The notes under the pieces are model-generated. The model saw only the letters and a list, made by a program, of their open reading frames with translations. It made no database searches and was not told the origin of the DNA. Below, one piece after another: positions 9,039-17,357 of a stretch of 64,000 nucleotides of DNA. A program made the translations under genes and the position numbers. Positions within the stretch are counted from its first letter, which is position 1. The number at the start of each line of letters is the position of its first letter. The DNA comes from Mesorhizobium sp. 131-2-1 (GTDB lineage Bacteria; Pseudomonadota; Alphaproteobacteria; Rhizobiales; Rhizobiaceae), in assembly GCF_016756535.1 (NCBI RefSeq), contig NZ_AP023247.1, positions 1,922,501 to 1,986,500 on the forward strand, read 5' to 3'.

Positions 9039-10223
9039 TCACTTCTTCAGGAACGCCTCGATCCGCTCCAGCGCGCGCAGGATGTTCTCCTCGGAATTGG
9101 CGTAGGAGAGCCGGATATAGCCTTCGCCGAGAATGCCGAAGTCGGGACCGCCGATCAGCGCCACGCCGGCATCCTCGAGCACGGCCGAGGCAAGCTTCTT
9201 GGCCTTCCAGCCGGTCTTCGACACGTTGGGGAATGCGTAGAAGGCGCCTTTCGGCGTGATGCAGGAAATGCCGGGAACCGCGTTCAGGCCCTCGACCACG
9301 ATCTTCCTGCGATTGTCGAAGGCACGCATCATCTTGTCGACATCGTCCTGCGGGCCGTCAATGGCGGCGATGCCGGCATATTGGCTCGGCGCGTTGACGC
9401 AGGACCAGCAATTGACCGCCAGCTTGCGCACCTTGTCGTAGAGATGGGCACCCTTGTCGCCGTTCGGCCAGATCGACCAGCCCATACGCCAGCCGGTCAT
9501 CGCCCAGGTCTTCGACCAGCCGTTGAGCACGATCAGCCGGTCGCGGATTTCGGGGAAGGTCAGCAGCGAGCAATGCGTCTCGCCGTCATAGGTCATCACG
9601 TCGTAGATCTCGTCGGAGAGGATGGCGACATGCGGGTGCGCCTCCAGTCCCCTGACCAGCTTCTCGATCTCGGCGCGCGGCGTGACGCCGCCGGTCGGGT
9701 TGGCGGGCGAGTTGAGGATCAGCAGCCTGGTCTTCGGCGTTATCAGCGCCAGCGTCTCTTCCGCCGAGAAGGCGAAGCCGTTGGCCTCGCGGATCGGCAC
9801 AGGGATGGGGGCAGCACCGGTGAATTCGATCATCGAGCGGTAGATCGGAAAGCCGGGATCCGGATAGAGGATCTCGGCGCCCGGCTCGCCGAACATCAAG
9901 ATCGCGGCGAACATGGTCGGCTTGCCGCCGGGCAGGATCATCACGCTCTCGGGCGAGACCTCGACGCCGGTGGTGGTCAGCGTGCGGCGCACCACCGCTT
10001 CGCGGGTGGCAAGCAGGCCGTTGGCCGGCGTGTAGCCGTGGTGGCCGTCGCGCAGCGCCTTGATCGCCGCCTCGACGATGTGCTGCGGCGTCTTGAAGTC
10101 GGGTTGGCCGATGCCGAGATTGATGATGTCGCGGCCCTGATGGGCAAGTGCGGTGGCACGCGCCAGCACGGCGAAGGCATTTTCCTCGCCGAGACGGTCG
10201 AAGGCCGCAATCGTGTGGAGCAT
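9039..10223 (-). CDS. Pyridoxal phosphate-dependent aminotransferase, class I/II
   Basis: A fold-type I aminotransferase of 394 residues. Visible motifs are NLGIGQPDF (35-43), the NSPANPTGG substrate and cofactor loop (171-179), SDEIYD and the PLP-binding Lys238 in NGWSKTWAMTGWRMGW. The C-terminal Arg region is present (YIRLSYA). It transfers amino groups between an amino acid and a 2-oxo acid; related rhizobial enzymes are annotated as aspartate or alanine aminotransferases. ATG 10223 is chosen because MLHTIAAFDRLGEENAF begins the conserved fold and GGGA lies just upstream. Confidence 0.92.
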   Translation of the reverse strand: MLHTIAAFDRLGEENAFAVLARATALAHQGRDIINLGIGQPDFKTPQHIVEAAIKALRDGHHGYTPANGLLATREAVVRRTLTTTGVEVSPESVMILPGGKPTMFAAILMFGEPGAEILYPDPGFPIYRSMIEFTGAAPIPVPIREANGFAFSAEETLALITPKTRLLILNSPANPTGGVTPRAEIEKLVRGLEAHPHVAILSDEIYDVMTYDGETHCSLLTFPEIRDRLIVLNGWSKTWAMTGWRMGWSIWPNGDKGAHLYDKVRKLAVNCWSCVNAPSQYAGIAAIDGPQDDVDKMMRAFDNRRKIVVEGLNAVPGISCITPKGAFYAFPNVSKTGWKAKKLASAVLEDAGVALIGGPDFGILGEGYIRLSYANSEENILRALERIEAFLKK

Positions 10224-10306
10224 TTTTCCCGTCCCTGTGGTTCTTACTGTGGGCGAGCGTTTTTGTGAGCGTCCTTCGGCAAAAGTCAAACGGATTGGAG
10301 TTTTCG

Positions 10307-10993
10307 GTGTCGGAAAATCTCAAAGACTGGCAGCCGCGCCCGCGCCCCGAACGCAAGGTGCTGGAGGGCCGCTATGTCAGGCTCGCACCGCTGAGCGCCA
10401 AAAAGCACGGCGACGATCTCTACGAGGCCTCGTCCGTGTCCGATATCGACGGCCGCTTCGCCTGGCTGCCCGACTATCCGCCGGAAACCCGCGCCGCTTT
10501 CCAGCCCTGGCTCGACAAGGTCGAGGCCAGCGAGGATCCGCTGTTCTTCGCCGTCATCGACAGAGCGAGCGGCAAGGTCGCCGGGCGGCAGACGCTGATG
10601 CGCATCGACCCGGCCTATGGCGTGATCGAGATCGGCAACATCTATTGGGGGCCGCTGATTTCGCGCAAGCCGGCGGCGACCGAAGCGCAGTTCCTGTTCA
10701 TGAAATACATCTTCGACGATCTCGGCTATCGCCGCTACGAATGGAAATGCAACAACCGCAACGAACCGTCGAAGCGCGCGGCCGAGCGTTTCGGCTTCAA
10801 GTTCGAAGGGATTTTCCGCCAGCACCTTGTCGTCAAGGGCGAAAACCGCGATACCGCGTGGTATTCGATCATCGACAAGGAGTGGCCGGCACTGCGCAGA
10901 GCCTATGAGGCTTGGCTCGATCCGGCCAATTTCGACAATGAGGGCCGGCAGAAGCGGCGGCTCGAAGACTTCCGCGCCGAGTTCGGCGCGTAG
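10307..10993 (+). CDS. GNAT family N-acetyltransferase (RimJ/RimL type)
   Basis: A 228-residue RimJ/RimL-type acetyltransferase with GRYVRLAPLSA at the start, a central strand pattern (GVIEIGNIYWGP) and the late motif NEPSKRAAERFGFKFEG typical of acetylation of amino groups on proteins or small molecules. The GTG start at 10307 is supported by GGAG at 6-nt spacing. The next gene, a CDF exporter, begins 13 nt downstream, so they probably form one operon. Confidence 0.88.
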   Translation: MSENLKDWQPRPRPERKVLEGRYVRLAPLSAKKHGDDLYEASSVSDIDGRFAWLPDYPPETRAAFQPWLDKVEASEDPLFFAVIDRASGKVAGRQTLMRIDPAYGVIEIGNIYWGPLISRKPAATEAQFLFMKYIFDDLGYRRYEWKCNNRNEPSKRAAERFGFKFEGIFRQHLVVKGENRDTAWYSIIDKEWPALRRAYEAWLDPANFDNEGRQKRRLEDFRAEFGA

Positions 10994-11006
10994 CGGGAGC
11001 AGGCAG

Positions 11007-12002
11007 ATGGCGCATAGCCATGACCACGGTTCGCATGGGCAGGACGTGCATGGCCACAGCCACGGCGCCGGCCATTTGCACGGCTCGACCGACAAGAAGC
11101 GTGTGCTGATCGCCGCCTGCCTGACGGGCGGCTTCATGGTTGCGGAGGCGCTTGGCGGGCTGTTGACGGGATCGCTGGCGCTGCTCGCCGATGCCGGCCA
11201 CATGCTTGCCGATTCGATCGCGCTCGGGCTCGCCTGGTACGCCTTCCATCTGGCCGGTCGGCCGGCCACGGTTCGCCTCACATATGGCTTCGGCAGGGTC
11301 AAGACCCTGGTCGCCTACACCAACGGCATCGCCATCTTCGCCATCGCGCTCTGGATCGTCTACGAAGCCTGGGGACGCTTGATAGCGCCGGCGCCGGTGC
11401 TCGGCGGGCCGATGCTGGTGGTGGCGATCGCCGGCCTGCTGGTGAATATCCTCTCCTTCTTCGTGCTGCACGGAGGCGATCGCGAGAACCTCAACATGCG
11501 CGGCGCCATCCTGCATGTGCTGGGCGACCTGCTCGGCTCGGCCGCCGCAATCGTCGCCGCGCTGATCATTCTTGCGACGGGTTGGACGCCGATCGATCCG
11601 ATCCTGTCGGTGCTGGTCTCGCTGCTGATCCTGTCGACGGCCTGGTCGCTGATGCGCGAGGCCGCCCATGTGCTGCTCGAAGGCGTGCCGGCAAGCCTCG
11701 ACCGCGACGTGATCGCCAAGGATCTGGAAGGCGCGGTCAAGGGTGTGCGCGAGGTGCACCACATGCATGTCTGGTCGCTCGACGGTTCGAGCAACATGGC
11801 GACGCTGCACGCCTGCCTGAACGACGGGGTCGATGCCCATATGGCGGTCAGCGCCATCAAGAAGCGGCTCGCCGCCGAGCATGGCATCAGCCATGCCACC
11901 GTCGAACCGGAATTCGGGCACTGCGCCGACGACGATGACGATCACGACCACAGTCATGACCACGCGCATCACACGGCGCCGCATCGCGGTCACTATCACT
12001 GA
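11007..12002 (+). CDS. Cation diffusion facilitator (Zn/Co/Ni-type metal exporter)
   Basis: A 331-residue CDF transporter with His-rich segments at both ends (HSHDHGSHGQDVHGHSHG near the N-terminus, DDDDDHDHSHDHAHH at the C-terminus). Six membrane helices are predicted. The metal site pattern HMLAD occurs in helix 2 (LLADAGHMLADS) and HVLGDLLGS in helix 5. The cytoplasmic C-terminal domain has VREVHHMHVW. These proteins swap divalent metal for protons across the inner membrane. It resembles the CzcD/DmeF group; the metal cannot be fixed by eye. The stop codon overlaps the next start. Confidence 0.93.
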   Translation: MAHSHDHGSHGQDVHGHSHGAGHLHGSTDKKRVLIAACLTGGFMVAEALGGLLTGSLALLADAGHMLADSIALGLAWYAFHLAGRPATVRLTYGFGRVKTLVAYTNGIAIFAIALWIVYEAWGRLIAPAPVLGGPMLVVAIAGLLVNILSFFVLHGGDRENLNMRGAILHVLGDLLGSAAAIVAALIILATGWTPIDPILSVLVSLLILSTAWSLMREAAHVLLEGVPASLDRDVIAKDLEGAVKGVREVHHMHVWSLDGSSNMATLHACLNDGVDAHMAVSAIKKRLAAEHGISHATVEPEFGHCADDDDDHDHSHDHAHHTAPHRGHYH

Positions 12003-12208
12003 TGGATCGCGATACACGCAACGCGGCGCTCGGCGCCTTCTGGGTGCTGCTCATCTTCGGCATCGCCGCCTATTTCCTGCCGCGGGTGATGCTGGCGGCG
12101 GGCAGCGTCTCGACCGTTCTGGCCGGAATCATCGCGGCCGTCTTCATGGTGGCGATTTTCGTCGTGTTTTGGCTGCGCGGGCGCAGCCAGCGTAAGAAGG
12201 GTCCCTGA
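12002..12208 (+). CDS. Small two-helix membrane protein
   Basis: A 68-residue protein with two hydrophobic segments (about 10-27 and 37-57) and a basic C-terminus RGRSQRKKGP. Its ATG shares one base with the stop of the CDF exporter (TGATG), so translation is probably coupled. It lies one base before the epimerase gene. I recognise no family; a helper for the exporter is possible but unproven. Confidence 0.72.
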   Translation: MDRDTRNAALGAFWVLLIFGIAAYFLPRVMLAAGSVSTVLAGIIAAVFMVAIFVVFWLRGRSQRKKGP

Positions 12209-12209
12209 C

Positions 12210-13187
12210 ATGCGCGTGTTGATTACGGGCGCCGCCGGCATGGTCGGCCGCAAGCTCATTGCCCGGCTGGCCAAGGACGGGCAACTGCGTGGCCGCAAGA
12301 TCAGCGCGCTCGACCTGCACGATATCGTGGCGCCCGAGCCGCCCGCGCTCGCAGGCGTCGATGTCTCCATCCACACTGGCGATCTCGCGGCACCTGGAGC
12401 AACCGCTAGCCTGGTCGCTTCGCGCCCCGATGTGATCTTCCATCTGGCCGGCATCGTGTCGGGCGAGGCTGAAGCCAATTTCGACCTCGGCTACCGCGTC
12501 AATCTCGACGGCACGCGCGCGCTGTTCGATGCCGTGCGGCTGGCGGCGTTCGCGCCGCGCCTCGTCTTCACCTCGTCGATCGCCGTGTTCGGCGCGCCGT
12601 TCCCGGACGTCATCCCGGACGAGTTCCACCCGACGCCGCTGACCTCCTACGGCACGCAAAAGCAGATGAGCGAGGCGCTGCTTGCCGACTACACGCGGCG
12701 CGGTTTCTTCGACGGCATCGGCATCCGGCTGCCGACCATCTGTGTCAGGCCGGGAAAGCCGAACAAGGCGGCCTCGGGGTTCTTCTCCGGCATCATCCGC
12801 GAGCCGCTGAGCGGCCAGGAAGCGATCCTGCCGGTGCCACGCTCGGTGCTGCATACGCACGCCAGCCCGCGCTCGGCGGTGAACTTCCTGATCCATGCGG
12901 CGGAGCTCGACGGCGCCGCCGTCGGGCCGCGGCGCAACCTCACCATGCCTGGTGTTGCCGTGACGGTCGGCGAGCAGATCGAGGCGCTGGAGCGGGTCGC
13001 CGGCTCAAAGGTGGTGAAGCTGATCCGCGAGCAGCCCGACGAAACCATCTGGGCGATCGTCAAGGGCTGGCCGACCCGCTTCGAGGCGCGCCGCTCGAGG
13101 GAACTCGGCTTTGCCGCCGAGACCAGCTTCGACGAGATCATCCGCGCCCATATCGAGGACGAGCTGGGCGGCAGGCTCGCAGGATAG
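12210..13187 (+). CDS. denD: NAD-dependent epimerase/dehydratase family, D-erythronate dehydrogenase-like
   Basis: An extended SDR of 325 residues with the Rossmann motif GAAGMVG (7-13), TSS at 121-123 and the catalytic pair Y147/K151 in SYGTQKQMSE. The sequence pattern (VLITGAAGMVGRKL, IRLPTICVRPG, HASPRSAVNFLIHA) fits the DenD group, which oxidises D-erythronate to 2-dehydro-D-erythronate in four-carbon acid sugar catabolism. No other den gene is adjacent, so the assignment rests on protein similarity only. It is the last gene of the short operon beginning with the GNAT gene. Confidence 0.8.
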   Translation: MRVLITGAAGMVGRKLIARLAKDGQLRGRKISALDLHDIVAPEPPALAGVDVSIHTGDLAAPGATASLVASRPDVIFHLAGIVSGEAEANFDLGYRVNLDGTRALFDAVRLAAFAPRLVFTSSIAVFGAPFPDVIPDEFHPTPLTSYGTQKQMSEALLADYTRRGFFDGIGIRLPTICVRPGKPNKAASGFFSGIIREPLSGQEAILPVPRSVLHTHASPRSAVNFLIHAAELDGAAVGPRRNLTMPGVAVTVGEQIEALERVAGSKVVKLIREQPDETIWAIVKGWPTRFEARRSRELGFAAETSFDEIIRAHIEDELGGRLAG

Positions 13188-13200
13188 TCGAAGCGCCTGG

Positions 13201-14382
13201 TCAGGCTGCCAGGCTGGCCGAGAGAAGCAGCAGGCCGACCAGGAAGATGAAGGCCGCGCCGCCGATCTCGACGATGGCATGGATACGGTTGCCCATGCGG
13301 CCATCGCCGGCGAAATAGACCGCCCAGTTCTTGGCCGTCACCGCGAGCGTCGCCAGCGCCGAGACGGTGATGGCGGTGCCGATCGACATGGCGAGCACCG
13401 ACAGCAGACCGCCGAGCCAGAGCCCGTTGAGCAGGGCGAAGCTCAGCACGATCAGCGCGCCGGAGCAGGGGCGGATGCCGACGGCCGCCACCGCCGACCA
13501 TGCCGTGCGCCAGTCGAAATTGTCGCCCGACAGCAGCGCCGGATCGGGCGCGTGCGAATGGCCGCAGGTCTCGCAGATTTCACCGGCGGCGTGGTCGTGA
13601 TGGTGATGATCATGCGCACTGTGGTCGTGATGATGGTGCGCGCCGTGGTCATGGGCATGTGTATGGTGGTGGTCGTGGTCATCATGGTCGTGAACATGAA
13701 GCGCGTGCGCCGAATGGGCGTGCGCGGCGTGCGAATGGCCCGCGTGTGAATGACCGGCATGCGAGTGGCCGGCATGCGAGTGACCAGCATGAGCGGCCGA
13801 AAGGCTGTAGGCCGGGCCGGCGCCGAACAGGCGGCGGATGGCCGGACCCGCCTTGCGCCAGAGCAGCCAGGCGCCGAACAGGGTGACCAGCACATAGCTC
13901 GAGATTTCCAGGAACCATGCCGCGTCTGTCATCGAAATGGCGGTGCCGCGCAGCACGAAATAAGCGAGCATCATGACCACGACCGCCGTCAGCCCCTGCA
14001 GCAGCGCCGAGACGAAGGACAGCATGATGCCGCGCTTCAGCGCCACTTCATTGGCGACCATGTAGGACGAGATCACCGCCTTGCCGTGTCCGGGGCCGGC
14101 GGCGTGGAAGATGCCGTAGGCGAAGGAGAGGCCGATCAGCAGCCACAGCTTGCTGCCGTCCTCGCGCATGGCTTTCATGGCGGCGGCAAGTGAATGGTAG
14201 AATTCCTGCTGCCTGAGATTGATCCACATCAGGATATGGGCGAAGGGGCCGGAGGTGGAGGGCGCCATGCCGTCATTGGTGCCGATGCCGAGCGAGCTCT
14301 GGGCATGGGCGGCGCCCGGCAAATGCGTCATCACCAAGGCGGCGGCAAGCAGGCCGAGTGCCAAACGCAGAAACGGTTTCAT
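13201..14382 (-). CDS. NicO/RcnA family nickel-cobalt exporter with His-rich loop
   Basis: A 393-residue membrane protein with an N-terminal signal-like helix, about seven hydrophobic segments, the family motif HAAGPGHGKAVISSYM and the C-terminal motif GIRPCSGALIVLSFALL. Between them lies a roughly 80-residue His/Asp loop that starts with four tandem HAGHS units, a likely metal-binding hinge. It should export Ni or Co. A GTG at 14385 is directly before ATG 14382; the ribosome site GGAAGGA is upstream of both. The DUF1007 gene ends 7 nt upstream and is the usual partner. Confidence 0.92.
   Translation of the reverse strand: MKPFLRLALGLLAAALVMTHLPGAAHAQSSLGIGTNDGMAPSTSGPFAHILMWINLRQQEFYHSLAAAMKAMREDGSKLWLLIGLSFAYGIFHAAGPGHGKAVISSYMVANEVALKRGIMLSFVSALLQGLTAVVVMMLAYFVLRGTAISMTDAAWFLEISSYVLVTLFGAWLLWRKAGPAIRRLFGAGPAYSLSAAHAGHSHAGHSHAGHSHAGHSHAAHAHSAHALHVHDHDDHDHHHTHAHDHGAHHHHDHSAHDHHHHDHAAGEICETCGHSHAPDPALLSGDNFDWRTAWSAVAAVGIRPCSGALIVLSFALLNGLWLGGLLSVLAMSIGTAITVSALATLAVTAKNWAVYFAGDGRMGNRIHAIVEIGGAAFIFLVGLLLLSASLAA
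13731..13790. repeat. Four 15-bp tandem repeats encoding HAGHS units
   Basis: Four consecutive 15-bp units (13731-13745, 13746-13760, 13761-13775, 13776-13790) differ by a few bases each. Read on the minus strand they encode the tandem His-Ala-Gly-His-Ser motif of the NicO exporter loop. The number of units is likely variable between strains. Confidence 0.85.
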
Positions 14383-14389
14383 CACCGAT

Positions 14390-15058
14390 CTATCCTTCCG
14401 GCGGGCAGTTCAGTTCGAGCTTGGTGGCGAAGATCTTGCTCATGTCGGTGCCTGTCGGATCGTTGAAGAACGCTTCCGTCAGGGTCTTCTGGTTCTCGGC
14501 GATCGCCTCGTCCGGATCGGGACGCACGACCTTCTTGGTGCAGGTCGAAGGCAGGCCCTCGATGGTGAGGTTCGCATCGTCGGTGAAGTCGATCGCCGTG
14601 TAGAAAGTCGGGTCATAGACGCCGATATCGATCTTGCCGGTGAGTTTGATCGGCACCTTCGGTTCGGATTCGAACAGGATGATCAGCTGGTCGTTGTCGA
14701 AATTGGCCATCAGATGCGGGGGAGGGGCCATCGCCACGTCCTTGCCGTCCTGGGTGACGAGCTGGAAATAGTTGAACTCCGCCAGCGAGGAATGGACGGT
14801 GTCGGCCACTTCCTTCAGCTCCTTGTCGTCAAGCTTCAGGTCGGAGTTCTTGTCGAACTCCATCATCACCGTACTCGAAAACAGGTCGTCAAAACGCCAG
14901 AGATGGCGCAATGCTTTCACACTTTGGTGATCCTCGCTCAGGATGACGTCGAGGCGGGCCTCGGCGAAGACGTGGGGGTGCACCTGGGCCGGTTCGACCG
15001 CCGCCAAAGTCGCCGCCATGGCCGAAGCCAGCATGATTGCTTGCCGTTTCAGGTGCAT
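14390..15058 (-). CDS. DUF1007 periplasmic protein, partner of the NicO exporter
   Basis: A 222-residue protein with a signal peptide (about 1-27, ending near VEPAQVHPHVF). The mature part has the DUF1007 hallmarks: HPHVFAEARLDV near the start, LRHLWRFDDLFS, YFQLVTQDGKDV, and DPTFYTAIDFT later. DUF1007 genes are regularly found directly upstream of NicO/RcnA exporters. The 7-nt gap here suggests one operon for nickel/cobalt handling. Confidence 0.9.
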   Translation of the reverse strand: MHLKRQAIMLASAMAATLAAVEPAQVHPHVFAEARLDVILSEDHQSVKALRHLWRFDDLFSSTVMMEFDKNSDLKLDDKELKEVADTVHSSLAEFNYFQLVTQDGKDVAMAPPPHLMANFDNDQLIILFESEPKVPIKLTGKIDIGVYDPTFYTAIDFTDDANLTIEGLPSTCTKKVVRPDPDEAIAENQKTLTEAFFNDPTGTDMSKIFATKLELNCPPEG

Positions 15059-15145
15059 TTGTGGATGGCGATTCCGTGGATTTATGTGGCAGCCGAGAGT
15101 TACCAGAAAGGGGGCGAAATTGGGACCATGCGCCCCACCGGCGTG

Positions 15146-16045
15146 TCAGGCGCTTTCGCGAGTCCTGAACCACTGCACCAGGAAATCGACGAAGACGCGC
15201 ACCTTGGCCGGTAGATAGCGCCGGTGCGGATAGACGGCGAAGATGCCGCTGCCGGACAGCAGGCGATCGTCCAGCGCGGTCACCAGCCGGCCGCTTTCGA
15301 TCTCGGGCGCGGCGATGAAATCGGGCAGAATGGAAAAGCCCAGTCCGGACACCGCCGCGGCCCTCGCCGTCATCGGGCTGTTGACCTCGATCGGACCGGA
15401 CACCGCAACGCTCACCGTATCGCCGGTGTCGCCCTTGAACGGCCAGTTGGTCAGCCAGCGGCCATTGGTGTCGATGATGCAGGGCATGCGTGCAAGGTCC
15501 TGCGGACGCATCGGCATGCCGTGCTTGGCGACCAGTTCCGGCGAGGCGCAGAGCCGCACCGAAAATGGCGCCAGGCGCCTGGCGATCAGCGAGGAACTCT
15601 CCAGCCTGGAGATGCGCACGGCGAGGTCGAAGCCCTCCTCGACCAGGTCGACGAAGCGGTCGTCGAGGTGGATGTCGAGCACGATGTCGGGATGCTCCTT
15701 GGCGAAGTCGATCAGCGACTGGCCGATCGGCGCGTCGGCGAAGGTGCGCGCCGCCGAAAGCTTGATGCGGCCGCGCACGTCGCCGGAGGATTCGCGCACC
15801 GCGTCGGCCAGGCTGTCGACCTCGCGCACGATCTCGGAGGCGCGCCGGTAATAGGTATGGCCGGCCTCGGTCATCGAGAACTGCCTGGTGGTGCGGTTCA
15901 GGAGCAGCGCGCCGAGTTCGTCTTCCAGCTCGCGCACATATTTCGACAGCAGCGCCTTGGAGCGGCCGATCTTGCGCGCGGCGGCCGAAAAGCCTTCGGC
16001 CTCGACCACGTCGATGAAGGCGCGCATGCGGGTCAGCGTGTCCAT
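15146..16045 (-). CDS. LysR family transcriptional regulator
   Basis: A 299-residue LysR regulator of the usual length. The winged helix-turn-helix is at about 1-60 (MRAFIDVVEAEGFSAAARKIGRSKALLSKYV), followed by the linker helix and a type 2 periplasmic-binding-like effector domain with VRISRLESSSLIARRL and GLGFSILPDFIAAPEI. It begins 3 nt after the amidase stop codon, so it is probably co-transcribed with the amidase and may control it. The effector is unknown. Confidence 0.92.
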   Translation of the reverse strand: MDTLTRMRAFIDVVEAEGFSAAARKIGRSKALLSKYVRELEDELGALLLNRTTRQFSMTEAGHTYYRRASEIVREVDSLADAVRESSGDVRGRIKLSAARTFADAPIGQSLIDFAKEHPDIVLDIHLDDRFVDLVEEGFDLAVRISRLESSSLIARRLAPFSVRLCASPELVAKHGMPMRPQDLARMPCIIDTNGRWLTNWPFKGDTGDTVSVAVSGPIEVNSPMTARAAAVSGLGFSILPDFIAAPEIESGRLVTALDDRLLSGSGIFAVYPHRRYLPAKVRVFVDFLVQWFRTRESA

Positions 16046-16048
16046 GGC

Positions 16049-17248
16049 TCAGGCCTTTCGTGCGGCGTCGAGGACTTTGCGGCCGAGCCGTATCAGGGCA
16101 ACGTCGCTTCCGGAAGGGCCAAGCAGCGACAGGCCGAACGGTGCGCCGTCGACCGATCCGAGCGGCAGCGTGATCTGCGGGAAGCCGGACAGGCCTGAAA
16201 GGCACAGCAGATGCAGGGCCCTTTCGCGGTAGGTCTGCAGCTGTTCCGGCGTGCTTTTGACCAGCGGCGCCGGCCCCGGAACCGTCGGCAGGACAAGGAA
16301 GCCGTGGCTGCCGAGCAGGCCGGCGAGTTCGGCGCGGAAGGCCAGCCGGCGTGCCGTTTCGGTTTCGACCGTCCTGGCATCGACGGCCCGGCCGAAGCCG
16401 AAACGCTCGTCGACGCCCGGTCCGAGACCGCGATCGCCGCTGGCGATCCAGCCGCCATGCTCCCGCCAGGCCTCGAAGGCCTGCAGGCGGCGAAAGCACC
16501 AGTAGAGTTCGTCGGGGAAGGACGCGAAACTGTATTCCACCTGCGCCGGCTCGCCGATGACGGACGCTGCGAGCGTCTTCATCCTGGCATATTCCGCGGC
16601 CTCGGCCGGGCCCGAAACGAAAGCGTCCAGCCAGCCGATCGACAGCGGCCGGTTGAGCGCATGGTGGTGCGGGTCGCGGCCGAGCAGCAGCTTGCCGACC
16701 GCCTCGTAAGTCTCGATGTCGTCGGCGAACCAGCCGAAGGTGTCGAAGCTCGGCGCGAGCTTCATGGCGCCGTCGAGCGGGATGCGGCCGTGGGTGGCGC
16801 GTAGCCCGATCAGGCCGCAGAAGCTCGCCGGCGCGCGGATCGAGCCGCCGGTGTCGGAGCCGGTGGCGATGTCGGCGAGCTTGCCGGCCACCGCAGCCGC
16901 GGACCCCGATGACGAGCCGCCGGTGACGCGCTCGGGCGCGGCGGGGTTCACCGGAAAGGGAAAATGCGCGTTCTGGCCCATCAGCGAGAAGGCGAGCTCG
17001 TCGGTCTGGGTCTTGCCGACGAATCGCGCGCCAGCGTCGAGAATCATCCGCACCGCCGGAGCCGTCTGCGAGGCGGCGTGGGCGTCGGCGAATTTGCTCG
17101 GATTGCCGCAGCCGGTGCGATAGCCGGCAACGTCGTAGATGTCCTTGACGGCCAGCCTCAGCCCGGCCAGCGGGCCAAGTTCCGCATTCGCGACAGGCAT
17201 TTGGCGGAGGTTGAGGAAGGCGTTGAGCGGTCCGTGCGTGCCTGTCAT
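16049..17248 (-). CDS. Amidase signature family enzyme
   Basis: A 399-residue amidase with the Ser-cisSer-Lys arrangement. Lys35 lies in LAVKDIYDVAG, the Gly/Ser-rich signature GGSSSGSAAAVAG is at 110-122, and the nucleophile S136 is in TGSDTGGSIRAPA. The family hydrolyses amides such as indoleacetamide or malonamide. At under 400 residues it is on the short side compared with GatA, and gatB/gatC are absent nearby, so a tRNA amidotransferase role is unlikely. The LysR gene follows after 3 nt. Confidence 0.9.
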   Translation of the reverse strand: MTGTHGPLNAFLNLRQMPVANAELGPLAGLRLAVKDIYDVAGYRTGCGNPSKFADAHAASQTAPAVRMILDAGARFVGKTQTDELAFSLMGQNAHFPFPVNPAAPERVTGGSSSGSAAAVAGKLADIATGSDTGGSIRAPASFCGLIGLRATHGRIPLDGAMKLAPSFDTFGWFADDIETYEAVGKLLLGRDPHHHALNRPLSIGWLDAFVSGPAEAAEYARMKTLAASVIGEPAQVEYSFASFPDELYWCFRRLQAFEAWREHGGWIASGDRGLGPGVDERFGFGRAVDARTVETETARRLAFRAELAGLLGSHGFLVLPTVPGPAPLVKSTPEQLQTYRERALHLLCLSGLSGFPQITLPLGSVDGAPFGLSLLGPSGSDVALIRLGRKVLDAARKA

Positions 17249-17322
17249 CGTTCGATATCCGGATACGGTGATGCGTAGATTGTTCGATGCCGGAAATTTT
17301 ACAACCGGCGATACGATTTTTA

Positions 17323-17351
17323 TTGATTGTGAAACCCTTCGCTCCTATATC
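17323..17351 (+). promoter_or_regulatory. Predicted promoter of the ornithine decarboxylase leader
   Basis: TTGATT at 17323-17328 and TATATC at 17346-17351 are separated by 17 nt, close to a sigma-70 consensus. Transcription would start near 17358, leaving an untranslated leader of about 430 nt before the decarboxylase. The divergent amidase starts at 17248. Confidence 0.55.
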
Positions 17352-17357
17352 GCGCTT

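Noticed and set aside
13731..13790. Short regular repeats that might suggest a CRISPR
   Set aside because: Units are 15 bp with no spacers and encode the HAGHS motif inside the NicO exporter.
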